The position numbers and the translations under genes are program-made. A stretch of 49,176 bases of DNA from Flavobacteriaceae bacterium bin25 (lineage in GTDB: Bacteria; Bacteroidota; Bacteroidia; Flavobacteriales; Flavobacteriaceae), in the NCBI GenBank assembly GCA_002238525.1, contig MPMN01000015.1, forward strand, positions 1 to 49,176, read 5' to 3'. Of this stretch, positions 1-10,072 are shown piece after piece; position 1 is the first letter of the stretch, and the number at the start of each line of letters is the position of its first letter. The notes under the pieces are model-generated. The model saw only the letters and a program-made list of their open reading frames with translations. It was not told where the DNA came from and made no database searches.

Positions 1-1544
1 ATGGACAAAAAGCCACAATAACCGCAATTCCCGATGAGGGTTATGTGTTTGCCCAATGGAAGTCAGTAGAGGGTACTGATTGTCCATCATTAAGCGATGA
101 TGATGCGTCCGATCCCGACCGGACTCGTGCACCGAGATTGGAATTTACTGTTTTAGGGGCGTGCCAACTACAAGCGATTTTTACCCAAAAGCCTTACACG
201 ATCCGCACATCATCAAATGAAGGTGGAGAGATAACAGAGACCCTCACAGCAGATGAAGGCCAAGAGGTAAGCATCACAGCAACAGCCGATGAACATCATG
301 AATTCAAGGATTGGGAAGGAAACTGTGGTGAGTTTAAGGCTGAAGATTTGACCATTTCATTCGAAGCCACCAAAGATTGTGAAATCAAGGCGGTGTTTAC
401 TAGAGTCTTATATACCATGACCGTTGAGGCAGGTTCTGGGGGTAGTGTAGACAAAACGGAAGAGGAAATAGGATTTGGTGATAACTTTGAGGTAGAAGCC
501 ACACCAGATGATGGTTATGGCTTTGAACGATGGACTACCACAGGTTCTGGTTGCCCTGATGATTTAGATACTACCTATTCCATTGCCAGCTTCGAAGTTG
601 AAGGAAATTGCCAACTGCAAGCAGAGTTTATCTTCACGGGAGAATTTGATGAGCCGATTGTAGAAGAGGAAAATCAACAAGAGGAGGAAACTCCACAAGA
701 ACAGCAACAGACAACAAATCAACCTACCAATAACAATCCGCCTACCAATCCTCCGCCTACCAATAACCAACCTGTTACGCCAGAAGACCCTGTTGATGAA
801 CAGCCCCCAACGGTAGAGGAACCTACTAATACTTGTACTCCGTTGTATAGAGACGATGCTATCATCAAAGCCAATGATTGTGCACGGGATCTGATAGGGC
901 AAAGTGTACAATTTGCGGGAACACAGTATCTTATCGTTGATGATAACAAAATAAAGGAAACTATCGCTTCTGGGCGTACCCGTCGTTTGGTTACTACATT
1001 TGTTACCAATATGGAAAAACTATTTTTTAGGAATAACTGGAAAGACGGAATAAATAGTATTGTCCACTGGGATGTCAGTAATGTAACGAATATGGAAGAG
1101 ATGTTCAGAGGAGTTACTGAATTCAATCAAACCATCGGTAGTTGGGATGTAAGTAGTGTAACTACTATGGAAGAGATGTTCCAAGATGCCAGTACATTCA
1201 ACGCAAACATCAGTCGCTGGAATGTCGGTAGTGTGGCTAATATGAGAGAGATGTTTAAAAACGCTTCATCATTTGATCAACCTTTAAATAGTTGGAATGT
1301 TGGTAATGTGACGGATATGCAACGGATGTTTGAAGATGCCAGTGCGTTCAATCAACCCCTAAATAATTGGGATGTTAGCAGGGTAACCACTATGTGTGAA
1401 ATGTTCTTGGATGCTCATGCTTTTATACAAGATTTAAGTGGATGGGTTGTTAGTCAAGTGACCAAATGTGGAAATTTTGAAAATGGGTTTTCACCACAAA
1501 CACTTCCTGCTTTCACTTGTAATTTTTCTGGAAGTTGCAACTAA
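1..1544 (+). CDS. BspA-like surface protein with InlB-type and MF (DUF285) repeats, 5' end outside window
   Basis: The frame is open from base 3, so the gene starts before the window; the GTG at 45 is an internal valine. The visible part begins inside a repeat. It contains about three InlB B-repeat-like modules of roughly 70 residues, each with a GG-x-I/V core, an ITATPDEGY-like strand, a W and paired cysteines, ending in CQLQA-F or CEIKAVF. A linker rich in P, T, N, Q and E follows (bases about 655-830). Then come five MF repeats of 24-25 residues with the pattern W-D-V-S-x-V-T-x-M-xx-M-F-xx-A-xx-F-N-Q. Such proteins are displayed on the cell surface and are thought to act in adhesion; that role is inferred. 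It is a paralogue of the complete gene at 17771-21217, which has the same module order. Confidence 0.85.
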   Translation, partial: GQKATITAIPDEGYVFAQWKSVEGTDCPSLSDDDASDPDRTRAPRLEFTVLGACQLQAIFTQKPYTIRTSSNEGGEITETLTADEGQEVSITATADEHHEFKDWEGNCGEFKAEDLTISFEATKDCEIKAVFTRVLYTMTVEAGSGGSVDKTEEEIGFGDNFEVEATPDDGYGFERWTTTGSGCPDDLDTTYSIASFEVEGNCQLQAEFIFTGEFDEPIVEEENQQEEETPQEQQQTTNQPTNNNPPTNPPPTNNQPVTPEDPVDEQPPTVEEPTNTCTPLYRDDAIIKANDCARDLIGQSVQFAGTQYLIVDDNKIKETIASGRTRRLVTTFVTNMEKLFFRNNWKDGINSIVHWDVSNVTNMEEMFRGVTEFNQTIGSWDVSSVTTMEEMFQDASTFNANISRWNVGSVANMREMFKNASSFDQPLNSWNVGNVTDMQRMFEDASAFNQPLNNWDVSRVTTMCEMFLDAHAFIQDLSGWVVSQVTKCGNFENGFSPQTLPAFTCNFSGSCN

Positions 1545-1915
1545 AAAAACTACTTACAAAAAACAGGAAAAGAAATCTACTATTAGGCAGTTATTTTCTA
1601 CTAGAGAGAAAGATGGATCATGTTATGATACCCTTTAGCTTTACTTGGTCGAAATAAGTGTTGTTAAGTAAAAACATAAGAATATAACAGGTTAGATAAG
1701 AACTGCCAATATCGTAATAAAACAAGCTTTGTCTTTATGTATGACTGATAATTAATCTCAAAAGGCACAAAAATCTCATGAAATAAATTAATGGAAGATC
1801 AAAATTTATTCTATTCATAATAATCGAATACTCCACAGCAATTCAATAGACAATTTCAAATAAACTATGCTCAGATTTTAAGTAATTTTGGGGCATCATA
1901 AAAAAAGAAAATTCA
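1545..1915. other. Intergenic region with a possible folE promoter
   Basis: No gene was seen in these 371 bases. A TAATTTTG at 1883-1890 fits the Bacteroidota -7 consensus TAnnTTTG and lies 26 bases before the folE start. I could not find a convincing -33 TTTG at the right spacing. No strong terminator hairpin was seen after the upstream surface-protein gene. Confidence 0.4.
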
Positions 1916-2587
1916 TTGAAAAAAGAATTATTGGAAATACTAGAACAAGGAGATTCTCATTATTCTGAAAACCTAGAGACTCCATTCAACGACAACCCAC
2001 AGAAATATACTCAAAGCGAAAAAGTCGAATTAATTCAATCAAAAGTTAAAGATATCTTGGAGATTTTAGGCCTAGATACAAATGACCAAAGTATTTCCGG
2101 AACTCCCTATAGAGTAGCAAAAATGTGGGTCAATGAATTATTCTATGGACTTTCCCATGACAGGAAACCATCCGTTTCCAAATTTGATAAAAGCTATGAC
2201 TATCAAGAGATGATCATAGAAAAAAACATTACCGTTTACTCCACTTGTGAGCACCACCTTTTACCCATAGTTGGTAAAGCACACCTGGCTTACTTTTCGA
2301 AAAAACAAGTACTCGGACTGTCTAAGATTAACCGGCTTGTAGACTTCTATGCCAAACGTCCACAAGTTCAAGAAAGACTGACTACCCAAATTGCAAACGA
2401 AATCAAAAAAACTCTCAACACCAAAGACGTAGCATGCCTTATTGAAGCCAAACACCTGTGCGTTAATTCCAGAGGAATCAAAGATATCAATAGCTCAACC
2501 ATTACCAGCCAATTCTATGGTGCCTTTAAAGAGCAAGATAAAAAAGTAGAATTTCTACAAGCTATTTCTCTGGAAACTGAATTCTAA
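1916..2587 (+). CDS. folE: GTP cyclohydrolase I
   Basis: Converts GTP to 7,8-dihydroneopterin triphosphate, the first step toward folate and other pterins, in the cytoplasm as a homodecamer. The 223-residue protein has the zinc ligands Cys111 and His114 in CEHHLLP and Cys182 in HLCVNSRG, and the family block [20 protein letters not shown]. The start is a TTG at 1916; the next in-frame ATG (about residue 70) would remove part of the conserved fold, and this start gives the usual family length with zinc residues at almost the E. coli numbering. Its stop overlaps the cysS start (TAATG), so the two are probably cotranscribed. The first 30 residues are poorly conserved, so the exact start is less certain than the gene. 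Confidence 0.95.
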   Translation: MKKELLEILEQGDSHYSENLETPFNDNPQKYTQSEKVELIQSKVKDILEILGLDTNDQSISGTPYRVAKMWVNELFYGLSHDRKPSVSKFDKSYDYQEMIIEKNITVYSTCEHHLLPIVGKAHLAYFSKKQVLGLSKINRLVDFYAKRPQVQERLTTQIANEIKKTLNTKDVACLIEAKHLCVNSRGIKDINSSTITSQFYGAFKEQDKKVEFLQAISLETEF

Positions 2588-4065
2588 TGAATTCAAAGTT
2601 ACTTATCTACAATTCCCTTTCGAATAAAAAGGAAGAATTCAAACCGCTACATCCAAAATTGGTCGGGATGTATGTTTGTGGCCCCACTGTTTATAATAGG
2701 GTTCACCTTGGGAATTGCAGGACTTTTATTTCGTTTGATTTGATGGTACGCTGGTTGAGATACTTGGAATATAAAGTGAGGTATGTTCGCAATATCACCG
2801 ATGCTGGTCATCTGGAATTTGATGCAGACCATGGAGAGGATCGAATCTCGAAACGAGCGAGACTAGAGCAAATTGAACCCATGGAAGTGGTTCAGAAATA
2901 CACTTTAGATTTTCATCAATGTTTAGCAAAATTCAACGTACTCCCACCCAGTATAGAGCCAACTGCCTCAGGGCATATCATCGAACAAATCCAGTTGATA
3001 AAGTCAATCATAGAAAAGGGATATGCCTATGAAAAGAATGGTTCGGTTTATTTTGATGTTCTAAAATACCATAAGTCACATCAATACGGGGTTTTAAGTA
3101 ATCGAGACATCGAAGAACTCGCACATAATTCAAGAGATCTAGAAGGTCAAGCTGATAAAAAAAATCCCCAAGACTTTGCTCTCTGGAAAAAAGCAGAGCC
3201 CCTACATATCATGCGCTGGCCATCCCCATGGAGTGATGGCTTTCCTGGCTGGCACCTGGAGTGTACAGCCATGAGCACAAAATATCTAGGAGAAGTATTC
3301 GATATTCATGGCGGTGGTATGGATTTAAAATTTCCACATCACGAATGCGAGATCGCACAAGGTGTCGCAGTAAATGGGAAATCACCCGTTAAGTATTGGA
3401 TTCACGGAAATTTGCTAACCCTCAACGGCAAAAAAATGGCCAAATCAACCGGTAGTTTTCTACTTCCCGATGAGATCTTTGATGGAACAAGCAAACTTCT
3501 GAAAAAGCCATATTCTCCGAATGTAGTGCGTTTTTTCATGCTCCAAGCTCACTATAGAAGTGTATTAGATATCAGTGAAGCAGCCCTAGAAGCCTCAGAA
3601 AAAGGACTAGACCGCCTAATTTATGGATACCAAATGCTCGATCAGTTGCAAAATGGATCAGATGAGTACGAATTTGATTTTGACCAATGGCTAAACCAAT
3701 CCCAGACCGTCATGAATGATGACTTCAACAGTCCTTTGCTGATATCTCAGTGTTTTACAGCAGTTAAATTCATTCAAAAAATTAAATCTTCAGGAAAAAA
3801 AATCCCTCCCGAGATGATTAAAAATTTAAAAAAACATCTCGGACTATTTCTTGTTGATGTACTTGGACTGACCATTGATGAGCCTAATAATTCAAAGACA
3901 AACACCCAACTACAAGATAGTTTAATCAAGATCTTGATCGATTTAAGAAACGAAGCACGACAAAATGGAGACTATTCCATTTCAGACAAAATAAGGAACG
4001 AATTATTCCAAATAGGAGTAGAGATTAGGGATACCAATCTTGGAACGAAATACTACATCCAATAA
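2587..4065 (+). CDS. cysS: Cysteinyl-tRNA synthetase
   Basis: Charges tRNA-Cys with cysteine; a class I aminoacyl-tRNA synthetase of normal length (492 residues). The zinc ligand Cys31 opens the motif [13 protein letters not shown], whose HLGN is the HIGH signature. Further zinc ligands lie in [10 protein letters not shown] and HHECEIAQ, and KMAKS at 283-287 is the KMSKS loop. The ATG overlaps the folE stop codon by one base, a translational-coupling arrangement. yidD starts one base after its stop, so folE, cysS and yidD read as one operon. Confidence 0.97.
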   Translation: MNSKLLIYNSLSNKKEEFKPLHPKLVGMYVCGPTVYNRVHLGNCRTFISFDLMVRWLRYLEYKVRYVRNITDAGHLEFDADHGEDRISKRARLEQIEPMEVVQKYTLDFHQCLAKFNVLPPSIEPTASGHIIEQIQLIKSIIEKGYAYEKNGSVYFDVLKYHKSHQYGVLSNRDIEELAHNSRDLEGQADKKNPQDFALWKKAEPLHIMRWPSPWSDGFPGWHLECTAMSTKYLGEVFDIHGGGMDLKFPHHECEIAQGVAVNGKSPVKYWIHGNLLTLNGKKMAKSTGSFLLPDEIFDGTSKLLKKPYSPNVVRFFMLQAHYRSVLDISEAALEASEKGLDRLIYGYQMLDQLQNGSDEYEFDFDQWLNQSQTVMNDDFNSPLLISQCFTAVKFIQKIKSSGKKIPPEMIKNLKKHLGLFLVDVLGLTIDEPNNSKTNTQLQDSLIKILIDLRNEARQNGDYSISDKIRNELFQIGVEIRDTNLGTKYYIQ

Positions 4066-4066
4066 T

Positions 4067-4294
4067 ATGGTTATCCGGAAAATACTGATATTTCCATTTG
4101 TTGGTTTGATACTTTTTTATCAAAAATTTATCTCTCCCTTTTTACCTCCTATTTGTAGGCACTACCCCAGTTGTTCTGCTTATTCATTAAAAGCACTTCG
4201 AAAGCATGGGCTGTTTAAGGGAATAATTCTAAGTTTGAAAAGAATCAGCCGATGTAATCCTTGGGGAAGTTCAGGCTATGATCCGGTGCCCTAA
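4067..4294 (+). CDS. yidD: Membrane protein insertion efficiency factor YidD
   Basis: A 75-residue protein that helps YidC insert membrane proteins at the inner face of the cytoplasmic membrane. It has the family pattern: a hydrophobic amphipathic start, YQKFISP, then [19 protein letters not shown] and [14 protein letters not shown] chose the ATG at 4067, one base after the cysS stop, rather than the in-frame TTG at 4040 that lies inside cysS, because the family begins close to this Met. Confidence 0.93.
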   Translation: MVIRKILIFPFVGLILFYQKFISPFLPPICRHYPSCSAYSLKALRKHGLFKGIILSLKRISRCNPWGSSGYDPVP

Positions 4295-4299
4295 GGTTC

Positions 4300-4330
4300 T
4301 TTGAAACTCTTGCTGATTACCTTACCTTTG
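4300..4330 (+). promoter_or_regulatory. Bacteroidota-type promoter for lgt
   Basis: TTTG at 4300-4303 and TACCTTTG at 4323-4330 are separated by exactly 19 bases, matching the Bacteroidota primary sigma consensus. It starts just after the yidD stop and lies 18 bases before the lgt ATG, so lgt probably has its own start in addition to read-through from folE-cysS-yidD. Confidence 0.7.
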
Positions 4331-4347
4331 CAAGGATAAGACAACTT

Positions 4348-5211
4348 ATGGTACAACTAAGATTTAATTGGGAGCCTAGCGAGACCCTACTCAACATTGG
4401 AGATTTCGGAATTCATTACTATTCTTTGATGTTTATCATCGCATTTGCCCTTGGCTATGTGATTATGCGCAAAATTTATCAGAATGAAGGTGTAAAAGTT
4501 ACTCAACTAGAATCCCTTCTAACTTATATGGTTATTGCTGTTCTGCTAGGAGCACGTTTAGGTGATGTATTCTTTTATAGTTGGGACTATTACAAGGACC
4601 ACCTGATTGAAATTTTGCTTCCAATTAGAGAAACTCCCAATAAATCAATTTTATTTGGTCTTGTAGATGGTTATACTTTCTCAGGATACAAGGGTTTGGC
4701 ATCTCATGGTGCAGTAGTCGGAGTGCTTGTGGGATTATGGATCTATCAGCGTAGATTTAAATATCGCTCTTTTATTTGGTTTTTAGACCGAGTCACAATT
4801 CCCATCACTATCGGTGGTTGTTTTGTTCGAATAGGCAATTTTTTCAATTCAGAAATAGTCGGAAAATACACCAATACCGAATATGGAGTTGTCTTTTTGA
4901 ACAACGGCGAAACCGCGCCACGCCATCCGGCCCAACTATATGAAGTCGTTGGATATTTTGTTCTGTGGCTCTTTCTTAGAAAAATATATAAAACCAACAA
5001 GAGAAATTATCCAGGATACCTCATTGGAGTAATGTTTACCGGTATGTTTACGATTCGTTTTATCATTGAATTTGTAAAAGAAAAACAAGGTGGAATCGAA
5101 GAATATCTCCCTGGATTAAGTACAGGGCAGTGGTTGAGCATTCCTTTAATCCTGGCTGGCATCTTTTTAATTTTAAGATCCTTAAAAAAAGGACCTGTTA
5201 ACTATATCTAA
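4348..5211 (+). CDS. lgt: Prolipoprotein diacylglyceryl transferase
   Basis: Transfers diacylglycerol from phosphatidylglycerol to the lipobox cysteine of prolipoproteins, the first step of lipoprotein maturation in the inner membrane. The 287-residue polytopic protein has the family features: GARLGDVFFY, the SHGAVVG motif with its catalytic-region His, RIGNFFNSEIVGK with the essential Arg and Asn, and RHPAQLYE. Substrates encoded in this window include the BspA-like lipoprotein at 17771 and probably the DUF6452 protein at 47408. Confidence 0.96.
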   Translation: MVQLRFNWEPSETLLNIGDFGIHYYSLMFIIAFALGYVIMRKIYQNEGVKVTQLESLLTYMVIAVLLGARLGDVFFYSWDYYKDHLIEILLPIRETPNKSILFGLVDGYTFSGYKGLASHGAVVGVLVGLWIYQRRFKYRSFIWFLDRVTIPITIGGCFVRIGNFFNSEIVGKYTNTEYGVVFLNNGETAPRHPAQLYEVVGYFVLWLFLRKIYKTNKRNYPGYLIGVMFTGMFTIRFIIEFVKEKQGGIEEYLPGLSTGQWLSIPLILAGIFLILRSLKKGPVNYI

Positions 5212-5356
5212 ATTTGATGTAAAGCCATTGGCATCTACGGTTAAATTTTGTTGATTGATGCTGGTAGAATTAATTGGATGGAAAATCTTAACTTTCAGGT
5301 ATTATTTTACCAAATGGTATCAACACCCTGAACTGTTGTATTCCTAAATCAAAATA

Positions 5357-6244
5357 ATGAATTACTACTCTATTAGTTCAATTTCGACAGTTTTTATTCT
5401 GCTGATTTTATTTCAATTTAATCCTATTAAATCATATAGCCAGTACGGAAGAGTCTTTGATGAGATGATTTTAAGTAGTGAGATTTTAGATATGGACCGA
5501 AAGTATGCCGTTTATTTACCTCCTGATTATGAATCATCATCAAGAAAATATCCCGTTCTTTATCTTTTACACGGTTATAGTGATAACCAAACCGGATGGG
5601 TTCAGTTTGGTGAAGTTAAATTTATAGCTGATCAAGCTATCGCCGAGGGTAGTGCTACTTCAATGATTATTGTCATGCCCGATGCAGACACCAATGTGAT
5701 TGGTTATGTAAACACAATTGATGAACAATGGCTTTATGAAGATTTTTTCTTTGAAGAATTTATTCCTCATATCGAAAAAACTTTTAGGGTAAAACCAGAA
5801 AAAGGCTATAGAGCAATTGCAGGACTTTCGATGGGAGGTGGCGGCTCACTGATTTATGCCCTACATAGGCCAGATCTGTTTATTGCCTGTGCCCCATTGA
5901 GCGGATGGTTTGGGGCAACAAAAATTGAAGAGTTGGAAGTCTCTTTACAAAATGCCGGAATTGAGTACGATCCTGAAAAACTTGAACCGTATTTTAACCA
6001 CTACAATCCATTTAAGTTAATAGAAGAAACATCAACAAGTGAATTAAACAAAGTATCTTATTATATTGATTGTGGGGACGATGATTTTTTATTTGAAGGA
6101 AATAGTATGCTCCATATAGCCTTGAGAAAAAAAGGTGTTAACCATGAGTTTCGAGTAAGAAATGGTGGTCATACTTGGACCTATTGGAGAGAATCATTGC
6201 CTGAAGTACTTCATTTTGTCTCACAAAGATTTAGGAGATTCTGA
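5357..6244 (+). CDS. Secreted alpha/beta-hydrolase esterase (esterase D/FrmB-like)
   Basis: A 295-residue protein with a signal peptide (hydrophobic residues about 9-23, ending near SYSQ) followed by an esterase D-type fold. YLLHGYSDNQTGW carries the oxyanion region, GLSMGGGGS holds the nucleophile Ser, IDCGDDDFLFEGN holds the likely acid Asp and NGGHTWTYW the His. Similar proteins hydrolyse acyl or feruloyl esters; the substrate here is unknown. It is preceded by 145 bases in which I saw nothing definite. It is probably a single gene. Confidence 0.85.
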   Translation: MNYYSISSISTVFILLILFQFNPIKSYSQYGRVFDEMILSSEILDMDRKYAVYLPPDYESSSRKYPVLYLLHGYSDNQTGWVQFGEVKFIADQAIAEGSATSMIIVMPDADTNVIGYVNTIDEQWLYEDFFFEEFIPHIEKTFRVKPEKGYRAIAGLSMGGGGSLIYALHRPDLFIACAPLSGWFGATKIEELEVSLQNAGIEYDPEKLEPYFNHYNPFKLIEETSTSELNKVSYYIDCGDDDFLFEGNSMLHIALRKKGVNHEFRVRNGGHTWTYWRESLPEVLHFVSQRFRRF

Positions 6245-6400
6245 TTGAATCAATCACATACATCCCATTAATTGTCAAGGGACAAACTTTCTTCAGTTGA
6301 AATAGTGCTCTCTAATTCAAATCTAAGATAACTTTGTAAGTCCGAAGGAGAAAAATATCTATATCATTTTCTCTTTTGATTTAGAATTGATTTATTTACT

Positions 6401-7978
6401 GTGGCTTATTGGCAAGAAATCAAGGATTTGAAATCGGAAGCCAAGCTTGGCGGTGGACATAACAAAATGTCAAAACTCAAGATGCTTGGCAAACTCAGTG
6501 CGCGTGAGCGTATCAATTATTTAACAGACAAAAATTCAGTCCAGTTCGAGATTGGCAGCCTTGCTGCATACGGCCATTACCAGCAATTTGGGGGATGTCC
6601 GGCAGCCGGGGTAATTGTTGTTTTGGGCAAAATCAATGAACGCCTTTGTATAATTGTAGCAAATGATTCCACAGTCAAAGCAGGAGCTTGGTTTCCAATG
6701 ACTACTAAAAAAAATCTAAGGGCTCAAGAAATTGCTATGGCCAATCGTATCCCAATCATTTACCTGGTTGATAGTGCTGGTATATTCTTACCTCTTCAGA
6801 ATGAAGTTTTTGCTGATAAAGATCATTTTGGGAGGATTTTTCGAAATAATGCAATAATGTCCTCAATGGGGGTAGTTCAAATCTCTGCCATCATGGGCCC
6901 TTGTGTTGCCGGTGGGGCTTATTTACCTGTTATGTCGGACGAAATAATCATCGTAGAAAAAACTGCCAGTATTTTTCTTGCTGGAAGTCATTTGGTCAAA
7001 GCAGCAATCGGTGAACAAATTGATAACGAAACCTTAGGAGGTGCACAAACCCATACTTCCATCAGTGGTGTAGCTGACCATAGAGCAAAGGATGATATAC
7101 ATGCCCTTCAAATCATTCGAGATTTAATTGAGAAAATACCCGAGCCAGCCCTAGTTGGATTCAAGAGAATAGAAGCCAAAAACCCCCTAAAGAACTATTC
7201 AAAAATCGCTGATACGGTCCCTGAAAACTCATGGGAACCCTATGATAGTTATAGTCTTTTGCAGCATTTAGTTGATGCAGACTCGTTTGATGAATACAAA
7301 AGTGAGTATGGGAAGACTTTAATCACTGCTTTTGCCCGAATCGAAGGATGGTCTGTAGGTATTGTAGCCAATCAACGATCAAAAAAAATAAACCAAAACG
7401 GTGAAATACAGCTCGGAGGTGTCATCTATAGTAAGAGTGCCGATAAGGCAACCAGATTTATCGCAAATTGTAATCAACGAAGTATACCAATAGTGTTTTT
7501 ACAAGATGTGATGGGATTTATGGTTGGAAAGAGAGCAGAACACGGTGGTATTATAAAAGATGGGGCCAAGATGGTCAATGCAGTAGCCAATTCAGTTGTT
7601 CCAAAATTCACAATAGTGATTGGAAATTCCTACGGAGCTGGTAATTATGCCATGTGTGGCCGGGCCTTTGACCCACGTTTTATTTTGGCCTGGCCTGGTG
7701 CCCAAATTGGCGTCATGGGTAAAGATCAAGCCTCAAAAGTATTGTTTGACTTACAAAAGAAAAGCCAATCGAACAATACTAATAATGGACTATTGGATAT
7801 AGAAAAAATAAAGTCTGAGTATCAAAAACAAGAGTCTAGTGTATTTGCTGCATCAAAAATGTGGGTTGACGAGATAATCAATCCTGCAGAAACAAGAAAA
7901 TGGATTTCAATGGGAATAGAAATGGCCAATCATAACCCTGTGTCCAAAAAGTTCAATATGGGAATTCTACAGGTATAA
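6401..7978 (+). CDS. Acyl-CoA carboxylase, carboxyl-transferase (beta) subunit, methylcrotonyl-CoA type
   Basis: Transfers a carboxyl group from carboxybiotin to an acyl-CoA. The 525-residue chain has two crotonase-fold halves: the N half with GKLSARERI and IMGPCVAGGAYLPVMSDE, and the C half with FLQDVMGFMVGKRAEHGGI and GNSYGAGNYAMCGRAFDPR. The pattern is closest to the beta subunit of methylcrotonyl-CoA carboxylase (leucine breakdown), though geranyl-CoA or propionyl-CoA carboxylase is possible. The start is a GTG at 6401. A TAACTTTG at 6329-6336 could be its -7 box. No biotin-carboxylase alpha subunit is nearby. Its 3' end overlaps the convergent menE-like gene by 12 bases. Confidence 0.88.
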   Translation: MAYWQEIKDLKSEAKLGGGHNKMSKLKMLGKLSARERINYLTDKNSVQFEIGSLAAYGHYQQFGGCPAAGVIVVLGKINERLCIIVANDSTVKAGAWFPMTTKKNLRAQEIAMANRIPIIYLVDSAGIFLPLQNEVFADKDHFGRIFRNNAIMSSMGVVQISAIMGPCVAGGAYLPVMSDEIIIVEKTASIFLAGSHLVKAAIGEQIDNETLGGAQTHTSISGVADHRAKDDIHALQIIRDLIEKIPEPALVGFKRIEAKNPLKNYSKIADTVPENSWEPYDSYSLLQHLVDADSFDEYKSEYGKTLITAFARIEGWSVGIVANQRSKKINQNGEIQLGGVIYSKSADKATRFIANCNQRSIPIVFLQDVMGFMVGKRAEHGGIIKDGAKMVNAVANSVVPKFTIVIGNSYGAGNYAMCGRAFDPRFILAWPGAQIGVMGKDQASKVLFDLQKKSQSNNTNNGLLDIEKIKSEYQKQESSVFAASKMWVDEIINPAETRKWISMGIEMANHNPVSKKFNMGILQV

Positions 7979-9055
7979 AATTTCTGCTGGCTTGATTCTC
8001 ATTGTCTTTGAAGGGATGATCTTACCTGATTCGGTTCTCATAAATTTTTTGACAACATGAATTTCTTTAGGTATTTGATATTTTTTAGTCTTGGAGTCCT
8101 CTTTGATTTTTCTAGCGATATGTTCGGGGAATAAATTCCTTTTTTCTTCCAGCACCAATATGACTTTTTGCCCCAATACATCGTCTGGTAAAGAAGAAAC
8201 AAAATAATTGGTGTTGATATGCTCTGAGAATTTCTGTTCAAGCACTTCTGGAATTAATTTTATGCCACCACTATTGATCAAAAAATCAAACCTCCCCAGA
8301 AATTTAAATCTATTTTTCTGTATAAGTTCAACTTTATCGTTAGTTATCAATCTTTTTACTCCTAAATGTTTGGCCTGAATAACCAGACAGGATCTGTAAT
8401 CTATTGAAATGTTAATGTTTGGCAAGCAAGTAAAAACCCCACGAGGATCTTCTAGTTTTCTTACGGCTATATGCGAAAGAGTTTCTGCCATCGCAAAAGA
8501 TTCGTATACATTAGCATTCAATTTCTTGATGAGCCTTTGAAGTATATGGCTAAATACCCCACCTCCAACTAGTAGGGTTTTTATATTTTCTAAGTAGTCT
8601 ATGGAACCAGACACTTGTTGTGGTGTCAAGGCAGCAAAATCGAAGTATTGATCTTTTTTTAGGGGACATATCGCTGGTTTTATCATGTGTAGATCCAAGC
8701 CCAAAATCAATCCTCTTACAAGTTGCATTTTACCTGCTATATATTCTATAGGTAAACAGTGAAGAGCAGATTTAGCGTTGTTGAGTTCAAAGTATTCAGC
8801 TGTCATTTTAACCGAATTCAAAATATATTGTCTCTTAACCTCAAAGGTTTTGGGCTTGGCACTCGTTCCTGAAGTTTTTATTTCTATCGAAGAATTCTCT
8901 ATCCATTGTTGAAGAAAAATAGTTAGTTCAGAATCACTAAAGTCTAAGTACTTATCGAAAAATTTTGGCAAATCATTCAGCGTGTCAAATTCATCCCAAA
9001 ATCTAAATCCGTTGAGACGAAAATCCTCATGGACTATACCAAATCTTCTCTCCAT
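7967..9055 (-). CDS. menE: o-Succinylbenzoate-CoA ligase-like AMP-binding enzyme
   Basis: Probably activates o-succinylbenzoate to its CoA thioester in menaquinone synthesis. The 362-residue protein is short for an ANL ligase, as is common for MenE in Bacteroidota. The ATP-binding loop is TSGTSAKPK at 61-69, the A5 motif appears as SFAMAETLSHIAVR, and the hinge region reads GRFDFLINSGGIKLIPE. It is the last gene of a run with menA and menC, three bases after the CPBP gene. The assignment rests on the motif set plus the men neighbours. Confidence 0.85.
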   Translation of the reverse strand: MERRFGIVHEDFRLNGFRFWDEFDTLNDLPKFFDKYLDFSDSELTIFLQQWIENSSIEIKTSGTSAKPKTFEVKRQYILNSVKMTAEYFELNNAKSALHCLPIEYIAGKMQLVRGLILGLDLHMIKPAICPLKKDQYFDFAALTPQQVSGSIDYLENIKTLLVGGGVFSHILQRLIKKLNANVYESFAMAETLSHIAVRKLEDPRGVFTCLPNINISIDYRSCLVIQAKHLGVKRLITNDKVELIQKNRFKFLGRFDFLINSGGIKLIPEVLEQKFSEHINTNYFVSSLPDDVLGQKVILVLEEKRNLFPEHIARKIKEDSKTKKYQIPKEIHVVKKFMRTESGKIIPSKTMRIKPAEILYL

Positions 9056-9058
9056 TAA

Positions 9059-10072
9059 TCAATGAGAACCTAACAATCGCTCTTTCCAATTTCTCCATCG
9101 ATATTTTTTTGCAAATACGAAAAAATAAATTGTAGTTATGATGAGGATACTATAATAGTATTCAATGAGTTTGGGTTCATAAGATGTTCTGTATAAAGCA
9201 TCGGTTTGAAAAACTGCCCAATCTGTACTAATCATCAAAACGATGAACAAATTATTGGCAATATGCGTTCCAATTGCCAATTCAATTCCATCATCCATAT
9301 AAGCTATGATTCCGGTAGTTAACCCAAAAAAAAGAAAAGTTGCGGCAAAGTCAATACCATATTTTTCAATTTCAGGATTTAAAAGGTGAAGAGATGCAAA
9401 TATCAATGAAGTTAATACAATTGGAATCCATCTTTTTCTAGTGATTTTTTGGAATCCTTGCATCAGATACCCCCGAAAAATTAATTCTTCCAGACCTGCT
9501 TGGATAGGAATGAATAGGAGACTAATAAGAGCCAACAATAAGAAAGGCTTAAATTGAAAGTTCCAATGGTATAATTCCGGGTTTAACACTATTTCCAGTG
9601 TATAGAATGATACAGATAGAAAAGAGATCAATAAGAATGAAAACCATATCCGCGAAAAATCAATCGAAGTTCTTTTGGTGTTATTATTCTCAACCTCTAC
9701 ATGATCATCTGTATTTTCAGTAGACGCATCAGTGAGAGGAAAATGGTTTTGCGGAGATATTTTATTTATACGATTTGAAATCAGGGTGGAAAATTCTCTC
9801 TTGTGTATGAATCGAACGGCAAAAATTAGCCCCATAAGACCAAAAAGAAAGGGAACCAGGGCAGTAAGAAATGTGATATTGTGACCAAACTCGGGATGCA
9901 AAGATGTGAAATCTAGTTTCATTGTGGTGACCAATGACATAAATAACAATCCTCCTATAAAAGAGAAAACAACAATTAATAAAGACCCGAATAGATAATA
10001 CGAAAAGGGTTCCTTAAAAATTCTGGGGTTATTCACAAAACAGTTTTTTATATTGTTTTCAATTTTTGCCAC
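9059..10072 (-). CDS. CPBP-family intramembrane glutamic protease
   Basis: A 337-residue polytopic membrane protein with the Abi/CPBP signature: EELIFRG with Glu195, Glu196 and Arg200, then FASLHLLNP with His229, and GTHIANN with His270 and Asn274. These residues form the catalytic site of Rce1-like glutamic proteases. A polar stretch near residues 100-140 is probably a soluble loop. The start is a GTG at 10072, overlapping the end of menC by 25 bases. It sits between menC and menE and is translationally linked to them, but a role in menaquinone synthesis is not implied by the family. The substrate is unknown. Confidence 0.85.
   Translation of the reverse strand: MAKIENNIKNCFVNNPRIFKEPFSYYLFGSLLIVVFSFIGGLLFMSLVTTMKLDFTSLHPEFGHNITFLTALVPFLFGLMGLIFAVRFIHKREFSTLISNRINKISPQNHFPLTDASTENTDDHVEVENNNTKRTSIDFSRIWFSFLLISFLSVSFYTLEIVLNPELYHWNFQFKPFLLLALISLLFIPIQAGLEELIFRGYLMQGFQKITRKRWIPIVLTSLIFASLHLLNPEIEKYGIDFAATFLFFGLTTGIIAYMDDGIELAIGTHIANNLFIVLMISTDWAVFQTDALYRTSYEPKLIEYYYSILIITTIYFFVFAKKYRWRNWKERLLGSH

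Noticed and set aside
564-1126. Minus-strand frames of 115 and 135 residues
   Set aside because: They lie opposite the P/T/N/Q-rich linker and MF repeats of the surface protein, and their translations show no family pattern.
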